From NCBI RefSeq assembly GCF_003625485.1, contig NZ_RAIR01000004.1:124001-188000 (forward strand): a DNA stretch of 64,000 bases. The letters are read 5' to 3'. Of this stretch, positions 53,636 through 62,643 are shown piece by piece. The stretch's first letter is position 1; every line of letters begins with the position of its first letter. The DNA is from Butyrivibrio sp. CB08 (GTDB taxonomy: Bacteria; Bacillota; Clostridia; Lachnospirales; Lachnospiraceae). Position numbers and translations under genes: made by a program. The notes under the pieces were generated by a model that saw only the letters and a program-made list of their open reading frames with translations, did no database searches and was not told the origin of the DNA.

Positions 53636-53875
53636 TTACAGATTAAACGAATCGTAGGTGTACACCATATCCTGCTCAATAACAAAATCCTCGTCGCATA
53701 CAGTTCCAAAGCTGCTGCCACGGTCAAGGAGCTGGGTGGTGCACATGGCGGCGGTAACTTCTCCCTCTACAGGAATGTCTGAAACGTCCTTGTCTCCGGA
53801 TAAGAAGCTCCCAAATCCAAAGATCACCACAAGCCCCACAAATATCACCACAAACGTATATACAAAAATCATCAT
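53636..53875 (-). CDS. Small membrane protein coupled to the Ser/Thr kinase
   Basis: A 79-residue protein with one membrane helix at about residues 3-24 (MIFVYTFVVIFVGLVVIFGF), followed by an acidic 55-residue tail holding two cysteines (MCTTQ and TVCDED). The ATG overlaps the kinase stop by four bases (ATGATGA), so translation is coupled. The tail is probably outside the cell if the short N terminus is inside. It could be a kinase partner or substrate; no known family is recognised. Confidence 0.68.
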   Translation of the reverse strand: MMIFVYTFVVIFVGLVVIFGFGSFLSGDKDVSDIPVEGEVTAAMCTTQLLDRGSSFGTVCDEDFVIEQDMVYTYDSFNL

Positions 53876-54873
53876 CTGTCTGCTTCTCCCTCTGGCGCCA
53901 GAAGATCGTCCACATCGACGCCGTACCTTTCCTTCAATATCATCTTTATCCGAATCCCGGCGTTACCCATTCTCTCTTTCACCGCCGGAACTCTTACCTG
54001 CGCATCCTCCGCTGCGTAGCTAAGTGCAGCGTCGTAATGGGCAGCGGCAAAAGAGATAACGGCGGAAGCAGCTGCAGACGCCGCAAGGAGCTGTGCCACC
54101 TTCAATGCTCTCTTCCTCGTCCTCCTGCCAGGATACTTCCTAAGCGCCACTTCAATCTCAGCGCAGCTTTCATACCTGTCCTCCCTGTCAGGTTTTATGC
54201 ACTTATCTATAACCTCCATAAGTTCAGGGGAGCACTTTCCACCAAGCAGCAGGAGCATTGTCCTGCCAAAGCAGTATATATCAGTTCTTGGATCTGTCTG
54301 CCCAAGATTTCCATACTGTTCAGGAGCCGCAAAACCTTCAGTTCCAAGATTTAGGGTATCCGTCAGCGCTCCCTGCTCCATAAATCTGGCAGCCCCAAAA
54401 TCTATAAGAGACAGATGACCATCCGGCCTTAGCATGATATTTGCGGGCTTAAGATCCCTATATACAACCGGTCTCTTTAGGCCATGAAGATGTCCTAGCA
54501 TATCCAAAAGCTCAAATCCAAAGGTAACTACCTCTTTCTCATCAAATCGCCCCTTCTTTTTCAGAACCTTCTCCAAACTATTTCCAGGAACATAATCAAG
54601 CACAAAGGCGTCATCATACTCCGCCACAACTGATGGTATCCCTGGGTGATCAGCAAACCTCAAGACCCTCGTCTCTTCCTCTACAATCTGAGCTGCTGCC
54701 TTCCCATCAAACACATGCTCCTTGATAACCTTTACTGTAACAGGCCTTGCACTTTTCATATCAACAGCCATGTAAACCACGCTGCTGCCACCCTCTCCAA
54801 GCTTTCTTAAGATCCTGTATCTGCCCCTGTACACACTCTCGTTTCTTAAATACTCCACCGCAAAATCCTCCAT
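53872..54873 (-). CDS. Membrane Ser/Thr protein kinase
   Basis: The 333-residue Hanks-type kinase has Gly loop KLGEGGSSVVY, Lys48 (VTVKVIKE), the catalytic loop VVYRDLKPANIM with Asp140 (the usual His is Tyr), IDFGAARF and AAPEQYG. A membrane helix follows at about 265-290, and a short outer tail of about 40 residues has no PASTA repeats, unlike PrkC. It probably responds to another input. The gene is 15 bases after the PP2C gene, its natural antagonist, and overlaps the 79-residue gene. Family secure; substrates unknown. Confidence 0.93.
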   Translation of the reverse strand: MEDFAVEYLRNESVYRGRYRILRKLGEGGSSVVYMAVDMKSARPVTVKVIKEHVFDGKAAAQIVEEETRVLRFADHPGIPSVVAEYDDAFVLDYVPGNSLEKVLKKKGRFDEKEVVTFGFELLDMLGHLHGLKRPVVYRDLKPANIMLRPDGHLSLIDFGAARFMEQGALTDTLNLGTEGFAAPEQYGNLGQTDPRTDIYCFGRTMLLLLGGKCSPELMEVIDKCIKPDREDRYESCAEIEVALRKYPGRRTRKRALKVAQLLAASAAASAVISFAAAHYDAALSYAAEDAQVRVPAVKERMGNAGIRIKMILKERYGVDVDDLLAPEGEADR

Positions 54874-54888
54874 CTAAAAATCGCGCCA

Positions 54889-55695
54889 TCAATACTCAAG
54901 ACACATGGCAGCAACCGAGATATTGTCATCCTCATCTCTGCCCATAGCAAGCTCTGCCAGCTTCCTGCAGCTATCAAGCATGTCATCTGATGTTACGCAC
55001 ATCTGAGGACAAAGCTTACCATGGATCTCATCTCCCTCTAGTGTCCTCCAGAATCCGTCACTTACAGCCAGAACCGTTGTATTTGAGCCGATCTCACCCC
55101 TACTCACATCAGGCTTGATCTCTAAATTCGTCCCAACACTCTGAAGCAGCACACTTCTGTCAGGATCTGCAGCTACATCAGCCTCAACTATTATCCCCTT
55201 ATCAAGCTTATCCTGCACAAGGCTCTGATCCCTGGTTACTGCCATAGCTCTTTTTCTGTCCACGAGATATATCCTGGAATCGCCGATATTAAACGTCATA
55301 TACTTTCTGCCAATCTGCAAAAAAGCTGTCAGTGTGGTCCCAAGCTTTATCCCCCTGTGCCTGCCATATCGCCTTATATCGCTGCTGGTCTTTACTATGA
55401 GACGCATCAGAGAAGTCTCGATGGTATCCCAGAGCTTGTCCTCAGGCAGGTTCTGCATAAGTGCCAGTTCCTCTCCAAACCAGCCTTCAAGAGCCCTTAT
55501 CATCTTGCAGCTCGCAACCTCTCCCTTGGACAATCCGCCCATTCCATCGCATACAGCGGCAAAAGAAATCCTTCCATACCTCTTAGTGTTGGCCACCTTT
55601 ACAAGACAGGAGTCCTGGTTAACTTTGCGCACCTTCCCTGCATCGGTAAAAATACACGCTTTTACTTCCATGTTGTTTAACCTCATTAAATTCAA
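54889..55695 (-). CDS. PP2C-type Ser/Thr protein phosphatase
   Basis: The 268-residue protein carries PPM/PP2C motifs in order: VNQDSCLV, VCDGMGGLSKGEVAS, NIGDSRIYLVD, VSDGFWRTLEG and EDDNISVAA, so metal ligands are conserved. It would reverse the kinase encoded immediately downstream. A 48-residue-long segment between residues 60-110 is helical, as in related Firmicutes PrpC-type phosphatases. It starts the operon phosphatase-kinase-small membrane protein. Identification is secure. Confidence 0.93.
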   Translation of the reverse strand: MNLMRLNNMEVKACIFTDAGKVRKVNQDSCLVKVANTKRYGRISFAAVCDGMGGLSKGEVASCKMIRALEGWFGEELALMQNLPEDKLWDTIETSLMRLIVKTSSDIRRYGRHRGIKLGTTLTAFLQIGRKYMTFNIGDSRIYLVDRKRAMAVTRDQSLVQDKLDKGIIVEADVAADPDRSVLLQSVGTNLEIKPDVSRGEIGSNTTVLAVSDGFWRTLEGDEIHGKLCPQMCVTSDDMLDSCRKLAELAMGRDEDDNISVAAMCLEY

Positions 55696-55769
55696 AAAAT
55701 AAAAGTGAAAATAACGTCCGAAACGGACAAATCAGATAGCACTATGAATAAATGCTCTGAAAATAAAAA

Positions 55770-55801
55770 ATGACTGTGTCACAGATACGTGACACAGTCA
55801 T
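55770..55801 (-). terminator. Intrinsic terminator after the S41 protease
   Basis: A perfect 13-pair stem (ATGACTGTGTCAC with GTGACACAGTCAT) and a 6-base loop are followed on the minus strand by TTTTTATTTTC. This ends the ftsEX-hydrolase-protease operon. Confidence 0.92.
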
Positions 55802-55821
55802 GAATATTACTATCAAATATT

Positions 55822-57165
55822 TTATTTGTCAAGAAGACCGTTCATAACCTCAATTGCCTTTTCAAGCTGATTGTCTGTCTTGTCCTTGGCATAAGCATCA
55901 GCATCATAATCAACCTCAACATCAGGCTCAATTCCAATACCGTGGATGTTATTGCCATTAGGTGTATAGTAGTCACTTACTGTAAGCTTAACTGCAGTTC
56001 CGTCCTTGAGGTCAAATACTCTCTGAACGATTCCCTTACCAAAGGTAGTCTTACCAACCAGAGTTCCGATCTTGTAATCCTTGATGGCTCCTGAAAGGAT
56101 CTCTGAAGCACTTGCTGAATACTGGTTCACCAGTACAACAACAGGAATGTCTATCTCGTGAGCTCCGTCGCAGGTGTAGTCATCTCTTTCACCGTTTCTG
56201 TCCACGGTATATACGATAAGTCCCTTAGGAAGGATCTGCCTTGCGATATCGCATACAGCCTGAAGGCTTCCGCCAGGATTACTTCTAAGGTCGATGATAA
56301 GTCCCTCGATATCACTGGCTCTAAGCTCAGCCATTCCCTCTGCAAACTGATCAGGAGTGATATCGTCAAACTCTGTGATCTGGAGATATCCGATATTCTC
56401 ATTATCTCCAAGAAGCTTGGTATTAACTGTAGGAACCTCTACTGCTGACCTCTCAACATCAACCTCGATCTCCTCCATCTTAGATCCACGAAGAAGTGTG
56501 AGATGCACTGTTGTTCCCTCAGGTCCCTTGATAAGTGAAACCACTTCGTCAAGCTCCATTCCCTGAGTAGACTCTTTATCCACCTCATAGATGATGTCGT
56601 CTGTCATAAGCTCCGCTCTCTCAGCGGGAGTTCCAGGCATAACACCTGAGATACGTGGAAGATTCATATCACTGTCAAGGCTGACATAAGCGCCAATTCC
56701 ATAGTAAACACCGGCAGTATCAGTCATAAGCTCATTGAGCTCTTCCTCGGTATAATATACAGAGTAAGGATCTCCAAGAGAATCCATAAGACCCTTGTAC
56801 ATTCCAATGGCCTCTTCCTCTTTATCAACATCTGTCTTGTAATAGTAGGTGTCGATAACATCTTCAAGAGCCTGGATCTTGCCCAGTGTCTCATCAGAAA
56901 GAAGTTCATCGCCATCTCCGCCCACCAGAGCACTGGAACCATAACTAAAGGGTGCTCCAAATCCGGCATTTAATCCCCAGAACACATATATTCCAGCCAC
57001 GATGAAAAGAGCTAACAGGCATCCAATAAGAATTCCGCTGATAAAACGTCTTCTAAGCCTGCCATTCTCTGTCACTGGTGCAACACCTGGTGTAATCTGA
57101 GGCACAGGCTCCTGCTGCCCATCCTGTGGGACCATATCCATATTATTACCAAAATTACTATCCAT
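55822..57165 (-). CDS. ctpA: S41-family C-terminal processing peptidase
   Basis: A 447-residue protease with a short cytosolic N terminus, one membrane helix (about 43-64), a PDZ domain (VYYGIGAYVSLDSDMNLPRIS and GMELDEVVSLIKGPEGTTV), and the S41 catalytic domain (GLIIDLRSNPGGSLQ, YSASASEILSGAI with the nucleophile Ser, GKTTFGKGIVQ with the Lys base). It acts outside the membrane on wall enzymes or envelope proteins. It is the last gene after the M23 hydrolase, which may be its target. Family very secure. Confidence 0.94.
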   Translation of the reverse strand: MDSNFGNNMDMVPQDGQQEPVPQITPGVAPVTENGRLRRRFISGILIGCLLALFIVAGIYVFWGLNAGFGAPFSYGSSALVGGDGDELLSDETLGKIQALEDVIDTYYYKTDVDKEEEAIGMYKGLMDSLGDPYSVYYTEEELNELMTDTAGVYYGIGAYVSLDSDMNLPRISGVMPGTPAERAELMTDDIIYEVDKESTQGMELDEVVSLIKGPEGTTVHLTLLRGSKMEEIEVDVERSAVEVPTVNTKLLGDNENIGYLQITEFDDITPDQFAEGMAELRASDIEGLIIDLRSNPGGSLQAVCDIARQILPKGLIVYTVDRNGERDDYTCDGAHEIDIPVVVLVNQYSASASEILSGAIKDYKIGTLVGKTTFGKGIVQRVFDLKDGTAVKLTVSDYYTPNGNNIHGIGIEPDVEVDYDADAYAKDKTDNQLEKAIEVMNGLLDK

Positions 57166-57185
57166 AGCTTACTCCTGCCCTCCTC

Positions 57186-58409
57186 TTACTTGAGGTAATT
57201 CCACGGGCTCACATAATTACCATTTAATCTTACACCAAAATGAAGATGTGGTCCTGTTGATCTACCTGTTGAACCAACAGCTGCTATCTTGGTGCCTGAT
57301 GTCACGTCCTGTCCCTTTGATACATAAAGGGCTGAACAGTGCATGTAAATTGTGTAAAGTCCGCCGCCATGGTTGATCATAATGTAATTACCCATGGTGG
57401 AGTTGTAATCTGCAGCAACCACAGTGCCATTGTAAGCGCAAAGGACCGAAGATCCTGATGGTGCTGCCAGGTCTATTCCATTGTGCATCTTCTCAACGCC
57501 GAGGGTTGGATGCACTCGCATTCCATAGTTGTCAGAGATTCTTGTGTAGTTGGGGCATGGCCATGTGAACACGCCGCCATCATACATATATCTGCTGTAG
57601 AGCGCTGCCTTGTCAGCCGCAACCTCTTTTTCCAGAGCAGCGATAGCTGCATTCTCAGCCTTGATCTCTTCTTCATAGGCCTTGATAGCCGCTTCCTTGC
57701 TGGAAATATCTGACTTTACTACTGAGAGCTCATTGTTCTTGGTGTCAATGAGGGCCTGAAGATTAGCCTCTTCCTCCTCTTTCGCCGCCTTAGCCTCATC
57801 AAGAGTCTGCTTTTCTTCCTCAAGAGCCTCTTTGGTGAGCCTTATAAGCTCTGTAGTCTCAATATATTCGTTGAGCTTGAGCCTGTCATAGGAGGAGAGC
57901 ATCTCGATGTACTCCGCCTTGTTAAGCATGTCAGCAAAACTTCCAGATTCAAGGAGCATCTCAAAATAAAGCGTATCGCCTCTCTCGTACATAAATTTGA
58001 TACGCTTTTTCATAGCCTCATACTGAGCCTGCTGGATAGCTTCAGCCTCTTCAAGCTCAGCTGTAGTGGTCTCTATCTGCTGTTCTTTTTCTGTGATCTC
58101 GTCTGAAAGAGCATCAATCCTGGACTGAATGTCAGAAAGCTGTCCATCAAGCTGGGTGATGTAATTGTTCAGATCTGTCTTGCTGGCTTCAAGCTGCTTC
58201 TTGACTTTCTCGAGGTCAGTCTTGGCATTCTTAAGACTATCCCTCTCCTTTTTAGCCTGGCTGATCTGATTCTCCTTGGCTTTGATGGACTCTTCAGTGA
58301 CAGCGGCGTTACTTGTGATCTTCATACTGCAGGTAGATACAAGTGCCACCAGTATGCACATAAGGACGCAAATTATTCTTTTTTTTCTACCCTTAACAAT
58401 ATTCTTCAA
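57186..58409 (-). CDS. Coiled-coil M23 peptidoglycan hydrolase, EnvC/PcsB-like
   Basis: The 407-residue exported protein has a signal peptide (to about residue 34), a long coiled coil (about 38-265), and a C-terminal M23 endopeptidase domain with HPTLGVEKMHNGIDLAAPSGS, the second His in GYGMR-type spacing, and the HLHFGVRLNG zinc motif. It resembles hydrolases activated by FtsEX at the septum, such as S. pneumoniae PcsB or E. coli EnvC. ftsX lies 26 bases upstream. The peptidase motifs look intact. Role inferred from context. Confidence 0.9.
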   Translation of the reverse strand: MKNIVKGRKKRIICVLMCILVALVSTCSMKITSNAAVTEESIKAKENQISQAKKERDSLKNAKTDLEKVKKQLEASKTDLNNYITQLDGQLSDIQSRIDALSDEITEKEQQIETTTAELEEAEAIQQAQYEAMKKRIKFMYERGDTLYFEMLLESGSFADMLNKAEYIEMLSSYDRLKLNEYIETTELIRLTKEALEEEKQTLDEAKAAKEEEEANLQALIDTKNNELSVVKSDISSKEAAIKAYEEEIKAENAAIAALEKEVAADKAALYSRYMYDGGVFTWPCPNYTRISDNYGMRVHPTLGVEKMHNGIDLAAPSGSSVLCAYNGTVVAADYNSTMGNYIMINHGGGLYTIYMHCSALYVSKGQDVTSGTKIAAVGSTGRSTGPHLHFGVRLNGNYVSPWNYLK

Positions 58410-58435
58410 CTTGTGAGAATTCCCTTTTCTGGCTT

Positions 58436-59332
58436 TTATACGTGCAGGTGTTTCCTAACAGTAATGAAACTTCCAAGGAAACCTATGCCAATACCGATCA
58501 AAAGAGATATTGGAACAAGCTTGTTGTAAATTGTCTCAACAGGCAGGAAATTCAAAAGGGAACTGAGCATAGTAAATCTAGAAGCCACATAGCTGATCAC
58601 ATGTGTATAAACAAAGTAGATGATGATCAGCGGAATGATCGATCCAATAAGTCCGATCAGAATTCCCTCTACTACGAAAGGTGCTCTTACAAAAAAGTCT
58701 GTGGCACCAATATACTTCATGATATTGATCTCATCCTTACGAACTGAGATACCCATTGTAACTGTGTTGCTGATAAGGAAAACAGATACCAGCAAAAGAA
58801 GAACAATGATACCACCAGATACATAAGCAATGAGCAGGTTAAGTCCGCTTAATGTTGTAGCTGTTACCTCAGATCTGTTGACCTCACGAACAACGCTGAT
58901 GGACTCTATGTAAGTTACAAGAGCCTGCTGCATTGATACGTCGTTAAGGTAGATCTGAAGGTTGGCTGATTCAGCAAGAGGATTCTCTGTAAATCCGTCT
59001 GCGTACTCTCCAAGATACTCCTCCTTGAAGCCTTCCCACGCCTCATCAGCTGAAACATAGGTGATCTCTCTTACTTCAGGTCTCTTTTCAAGTTCGCTCT
59101 TTACTACAAGGATCTCGTCCTCGCTGGTTCCCTCGTTAAAGAAAACTGTTACGGACACGCCCTCTTCAGCGGTCTTAACTACATTCTGGAAATTAGTGAT
59201 TATGGCATAAAACAGACCAAATAGAAACAGACACGCTGTGATGGTAGCTATTGAAGCCAATGTGTACCATCTGTTTCTGCCAAGATTCTTAAAGCCCTGT
59301 CCTATGGTATAAAAGAAACTACTACTCCTCAT
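58436..59332 (-). CDS. ftsX: FtsX cell-division membrane protein
   Basis: The 298-residue FtsX has four membrane helices, one N-terminal (RWYTLASIATITACLFLFGLF) and three C-terminal (near 175-200, 225-245 and 275-295), with a large external loop about residues 50-165 that would touch the hydrolase. It acts with FtsE at the septum. The start overlaps the ftsE stop by 11 bases, and the M23 gene follows directly. Together they form a complete module: ATPase, signalling membrane protein and wall hydrolase. Identification is secure. Confidence 0.94.
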   Translation of the reverse strand: MRSSSFFYTIGQGFKNLGRNRWYTLASIATITACLFLFGLFYAIITNFQNVVKTAEEGVSVTVFFNEGTSEDEILVVKSELEKRPEVREITYVSADEAWEGFKEEYLGEYADGFTENPLAESANLQIYLNDVSMQQALVTYIESISVVREVNRSEVTATTLSGLNLLIAYVSGGIIVLLLLVSVFLISNTVTMGISVRKDEINIMKYIGATDFFVRAPFVVEGILIGLIGSIIPLIIIYFVYTHVISYVASRFTMLSSLLNFLPVETIYNKLVPISLLIGIGIGFLGSFITVRKHLHV

Positions 59333-60062
59333 CGATGTACATACCCTCTTCCTCGTCTTCTATGATGACACCCTTTTTCATGGTAATAACTCTCTTCTTC
59401 ATAGCATTAACGATCTCTCTGTTGTGAGTAACCACTATGACAGTTGTACCATTTTCGTTGATCTGTTCCATGAGTTTCATGATTTCCCATGAATTATTTG
59501 GATCCAGGTTACCAGTAGGCTCATCAGCCAAAAGAATTGTCGGCTTATTGACAAGAGCTCTGGCAAGAGCAACTCTTTGCTGCTCACCACCTGACAGCTG
59601 ATTGATCTTGTTCTTGTACTTGCCTGCCAGGTTAACTGTGGCAAGAATAGATGGAACGTTTCTCTTGATCTCTCTTGTTGGAGTCTGAACTATGCGCTGT
59701 GCAAAAGCAACGTTCTCGTAGACGTTTCTGTCCTTTAGAAGTCTGAAATCCTGGAATACGATTCCAAGGTTTCTCCTGAACTTAGGGATCTTGCTGTGCT
59801 TGATCCTGCGAAGATTGTAACCAAGTACAGTGATCTCTCCGTCTGTGGGTACAAGCTCTCTAAGAAGGAGCTTGATGAGAGTGGACTTACCTGATCCACT
59901 GTCGCCCACTATAAAAACAAATTCACCCCTCTTGATATGAAGGGTGACTCCGTTTAAGGCTGGTGCACCCGTAGAATAAGATTTAGTCACGTTCTCCAGC
60001 GTGATAACCTCATCCTCGGGAATCTGCCTGTTTGATCTTCTTTTTCTATATCCTCTTTCCAT
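59322..60062 (-). CDS. ftsE: FtsE cell-division ATP-binding protein
   Basis: FtsE is the ATPase of the FtsEX complex, which drives FtsX to activate hydrolases at division. The 246-residue protein has VGDSGSGKSTLIKLLL, the signature LSGGEQQRVALARALV, Walker B ILLADEPTGNLD and THNREIVNA. The N-terminal 15 residues (MERGYRKRRSNRQIPED) are an extra basic stretch. It precedes ftsX with an 11-base overlap. A PucR-type regulator gene lies 33 bases upstream. Identification is very secure. Confidence 0.95.
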   Translation of the reverse strand: MERGYRKRRSNRQIPEDEVITLENVTKSYSTGAPALNGVTLHIKRGEFVFIVGDSGSGKSTLIKLLLRELVPTDGEITVLGYNLRRIKHSKIPKFRRNLGIVFQDFRLLKDRNVYENVAFAQRIVQTPTREIKRNVPSILATVNLAGKYKNKINQLSGGEQQRVALARALVNKPTILLADEPTGNLDPNNSWEIMKLMEQINENGTTVIVVTHNREIVNAMKKRVITMKKGVIIEDEEEGMYIDEE

Positions 60063-60095
60063 AAACCTCCCTCGTAGTCCAAAAACTATAGACTA

Positions 60096-61178
60096 TCAAG
60101 TAAACTTCTCCATATACTTCATATATCTTACAACCATAAGTGCAATTTTAAAAGTAATTGCATCATCAAATACTCTAAGGTCCAGACCAGTACTCTTTTG
60201 AAGCTTGTCCAGCCTGTAAACAAGAGTATTCCTATGGATGAAGAGCTGTCTTGATGTCTCTGATACGTTAAGAGAGTTCTCGAAGAACTTGTCTATGGTT
60301 GTGAGGGTCTCCTGATCGAAGTCGTCAGGGTTCCTTCCTCCAAAGATCTCCTTGATAAACATCTTGCAAAGCGGAATAGGAAGCTGATAAATAAGACGTC
60401 CTATACCCAGTTCGCTGTAGCAGATAACCTTTCTCTCGTCGAAAAAGATCTTTCCAACATCAAGTGCCATCTTGGCTTCTTTATATGAACGGCTCACTTC
60501 CTTGATCTCACCAACCACTGTTCCGTAGGCGATCCTTACTCCAGAAAGTCCTTCTTTTTCAAGATTTGCAAGAATCTCCTCTGCAGACTTGGTGATCTCG
60601 GAAGGCTTAGCCATCTCACTGACATCCTTGACGATTATCACATTGTCCTCGTCAACCTCTGTGACAAAGTCTGTTCCACTTCCAACGCAGGTCCTTGTAA
60701 GCTCTAAGACATTGCTGTCTCTTCCGCCTGCGCACTCCACTATCATGGCAACTCTCTTGGCATCGCTCTGGATGTGGAGCTTTTTAGCTCTTGAATAAAT
60801 ATCCACCAGGAGCAGGTTATCAAGAAGCAGGTTCTTGATAAAGTTGTCCTTATCAAATCTCTCTTTATAAGCTACAAGCAGGCTCTGGATCTGATATGCG
60901 ATCATCTTGCCAAGCATATATACGTTGTCACCACTGCCGGTGCAAATGAGTATATACTCAAGCTGCTGCTCATCATATATTTTGAAATACTGATATCCCT
61001 GAATCTCCTGAGAATCAGCAGGGGATTCAACGAAATCTCTGGCCACAGTAGACACATTGCCAATATCTGTGGTTGTGGATGCAACCTCTTTTCCATCGAT
61101 ATCAAGGACGCAAAGATCCACGTGTGCTATGTTTTTAAGCCCGTCTATTGTGTTCTGCAAAATCTGATTGGAAATCAT
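60096..61178 (-). CDS. CdaR/PucR-family transcriptional regulator (sugar diacid type)
   Basis: The 360-residue protein has an N-terminal sensor-like domain (SNQILQNTIDGLKNIAHVDLCVLDIDG), similar to the sugar-diacid recognition domain, a middle GGDEF-like regulatory part, and a C-terminal PucR/CdaR HTH_30 motif: FFENSLNVSETSRQLFIHRNTLVYRLDKLQK. It precedes ftsE by 33 bases. TGCACGTTGTGCA, a palindrome at 61193-61205, lies between this gene and its start region, possibly its own operator. Regulation of ftsEX by this protein is an open idea. Confidence 0.83.
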   Translation of the reverse strand: MISNQILQNTIDGLKNIAHVDLCVLDIDGKEVASTTTDIGNVSTVARDFVESPADSQEIQGYQYFKIYDEQQLEYILICTGSGDNVYMLGKMIAYQIQSLLVAYKERFDKDNFIKNLLLDNLLLVDIYSRAKKLHIQSDAKRVAMIVECAGGRDSNVLELTRTCVGSGTDFVTEVDEDNVIIVKDVSEMAKPSEITKSAEEILANLEKEGLSGVRIAYGTVVGEIKEVSRSYKEAKMALDVGKIFFDERKVICYSELGIGRLIYQLPIPLCKMFIKEIFGGRNPDDFDQETLTTIDKFFENSLNVSETSRQLFIHRNTLVYRLDKLQKSTGLDLRVFDDAITFKIALMVVRYMKYMEKFT

Positions 61179-61448
61179 GTGTCACTCTTTCTTGCACGTT
61201 GTGCAGTAAAAATAATTACATTCTATCGTGAATAAACCACATCACTTTTCCATTTTAATACAAATGTACAAAAAAATCTATAGAAAGCACTATCTTTTTT
61301 GTGTATTTTTCAATTTTTGTGGTCAAAAGTGACAAAAACCAGGTCTCATTTTTAGCTATGGTTTTTGCTCCATGTACTTATATTTATTAACTAATGCTCC
61401 GATAAAAAAGATAAGATAAAGTGGATTCTTTTCACAAGGAGGTGGCCT
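61179..61448. promoter_or_regulatory. Divergent regulatory region between the PucR-type gene and the YjfB-like gene
   Basis: This 270-base AT-rich stretch holds a TGCAC-N3-GTGCA palindrome (61193-61205) near the regulator start, an AAAAACCA/TGGTTTTT inverted repeat (61334-61366), and TCCGATAA (61398-61405), a near match to the sigma-28 -10 box facing the YjfB-like gene; its -35 is weak. I see no gene here. Confidence 0.5.
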
Positions 61449-61637
61449 ATGGATATCCCTGCTTTATCGATGGCATTGTCTCAGAACCGTATTCTGAACG
61501 ATGTTGGTATCGCAATGCTCTCAAAGAGCCTTGATAACATGCAGGACATGGGTGCAGCAATGGTAGAAACCATCGAGGCAGCACCAGCTGTTTCCCTGGA
61601 CCCTAATCTTGGCGCCAACATTGACATCAGAGTATAA
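61449..61637 (+). CDS. YjfB-type putative motility protein
   Basis: A 62-residue protein of the YjfB motility family (PF14070). It opens MDIPALSMALSQNRIL, with GIAMLSKSLDNMQDMGAAMVE following, the family core. It has no signal peptide or membrane helix. An AAGGAGG site precedes the ATG, and a sigma-28-like -10 lies 44-51 bases upstream, which fits a flagellar regulon. B. subtilis yjfB is motility-associated. Function otherwise unknown. It stands alone, with a strong terminator after it. Confidence 0.86.
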   Translation: MDIPALSMALSQNRILNDVGIAMLSKSLDNMQDMGAAMVETIEAAPAVSLDPNLGANIDIRV

Positions 61638-61665
61638 ACAGGCCATCAAATGTGCTTTATGCACG

Positions 61666-61695
61666 AAAGACCCGCTCAGTTTTGAGCGGGTCTTT
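61666..61695. terminator. Bidirectional intrinsic terminator
   Basis: AAAGACCCGCTCA pairs perfectly with TGAGCGGGTCTTT across a 4-base loop, followed by T on the plus strand and by TCGTGC... on the minus strand after an A/T-rich arm. It ends the YjfB-like gene and serves the convergent CPBP gene. Confidence 0.92.
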
Positions 61696-61707
61696 TAAAA
61701 TGCTGAT

Positions 61708-62634
61708 CTATCCAGCAATTTTCATTATTATCTCCATTCCAACCATGTAGATCAAAGCAATGACCACAGCAACCACAAGCGCAACTGTAACAAGCTTGTA
61801 TCCCTGTTTTTTGCTCTTTGGAATCCCTAAAAAGAACTCATGTCTCTTTTCCATGTAAGCTATCTTAACAAGGACGCATATCGCAATGGCTGTGGAAATG
61901 ATGGCCAAAACAAAGTAAATGGCAGTTGTAACGAGCATAACATTCTGGATGTCTATACTGTCCATATAGTCCTGGGCCTGTCCAAGGACGTCCTTTTCTG
62001 CGTAGAGCATGATTACTTCGACTGAGTTGAAGATAGCGTGGGCAATAAAGGATGACAGTACGCTTCCTGTGGCCTCTACAAGCAGAGCGAACATAACGCC
62101 CATTGCAGCGCCGTAAGCAAACTGATTGATGTTAAGATGCATCATACCAAACATAAGTGATGATATGATTATAGAACCTATTATCCTGCCTGATCTCTGG
62201 AAGCTCGAAAGTATAACTCCCCTGAAAACAAACTCCTCAATAAAGGGTCCAACTATTCCGATAGAGAGAAACATCTGCCACCATGGAAGAGCTGTTATCT
62301 CATCCATCATCTCAACAACGGTGTTCTCTACAAATATCATGGACAACGAGTTGAAGAATATCACCAGAGGATAAAGAAGCAGCACATACAAAAATATCAT
62401 AAGGGCTGATGGTATCCTGATCTTCTTAAGAGGAACGATTACCGATATTCTCTCGCCGTAAAACAAAACCATCGCAAGGGCTGGCACCAGGCACAAAAGC
62501 TCCGAGATAACATTGTTAAGAAGTATAGGCATTGAAGCCATGGTACGGATCATCCATACCGCATAGAGCCCGGTAAAAGCAATGGTGAAAAGGATCATGT
62601 ATAAAAAGAGCCTGTTAGCCTTCCTGTAGTCCAT
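61708..62634 (-). CDS. CPBP-family intramembrane glutamic endopeptidase
   Basis: This 308-residue membrane protein has about eight hydrophobic segments and a CPBP/Abi domain: GPFIEEFVFRGVILSSFQ carries the EExxxR motif, followed by FGMMHLN and FIAHAIFNSV with the further conserved histidines. Family members are CAAX-type or bacteriocin-processing/immunity proteases. The last gene of a run downstream of cvfB, nine bases away, it is in one operon. Substrate unknown; there is no bacteriocin gene beside it. Confidence 0.88.
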   Translation of the reverse strand: MDYRKANRLFLYMILFTIAFTGLYAVWMIRTMASMPILLNNVISELLCLVPALAMVLFYGERISVIVPLKKIRIPSALMIFLYVLLLYPLVIFFNSLSMIFVENTVVEMMDEITALPWWQMFLSIGIVGPFIEEFVFRGVILSSFQRSGRIIGSIIISSLMFGMMHLNINQFAYGAAMGVMFALLVEATGSVLSSFIAHAIFNSVEVIMLYAEKDVLGQAQDYMDSIDIQNVMLVTTAIYFVLAIISTAIAICVLVKIAYMEKRHEFFLGIPKSKKQGYKLVTVALVVAVVIALIYMVGMEIIMKIAG

Positions 62635-62643
62635 GTTTTCTCC

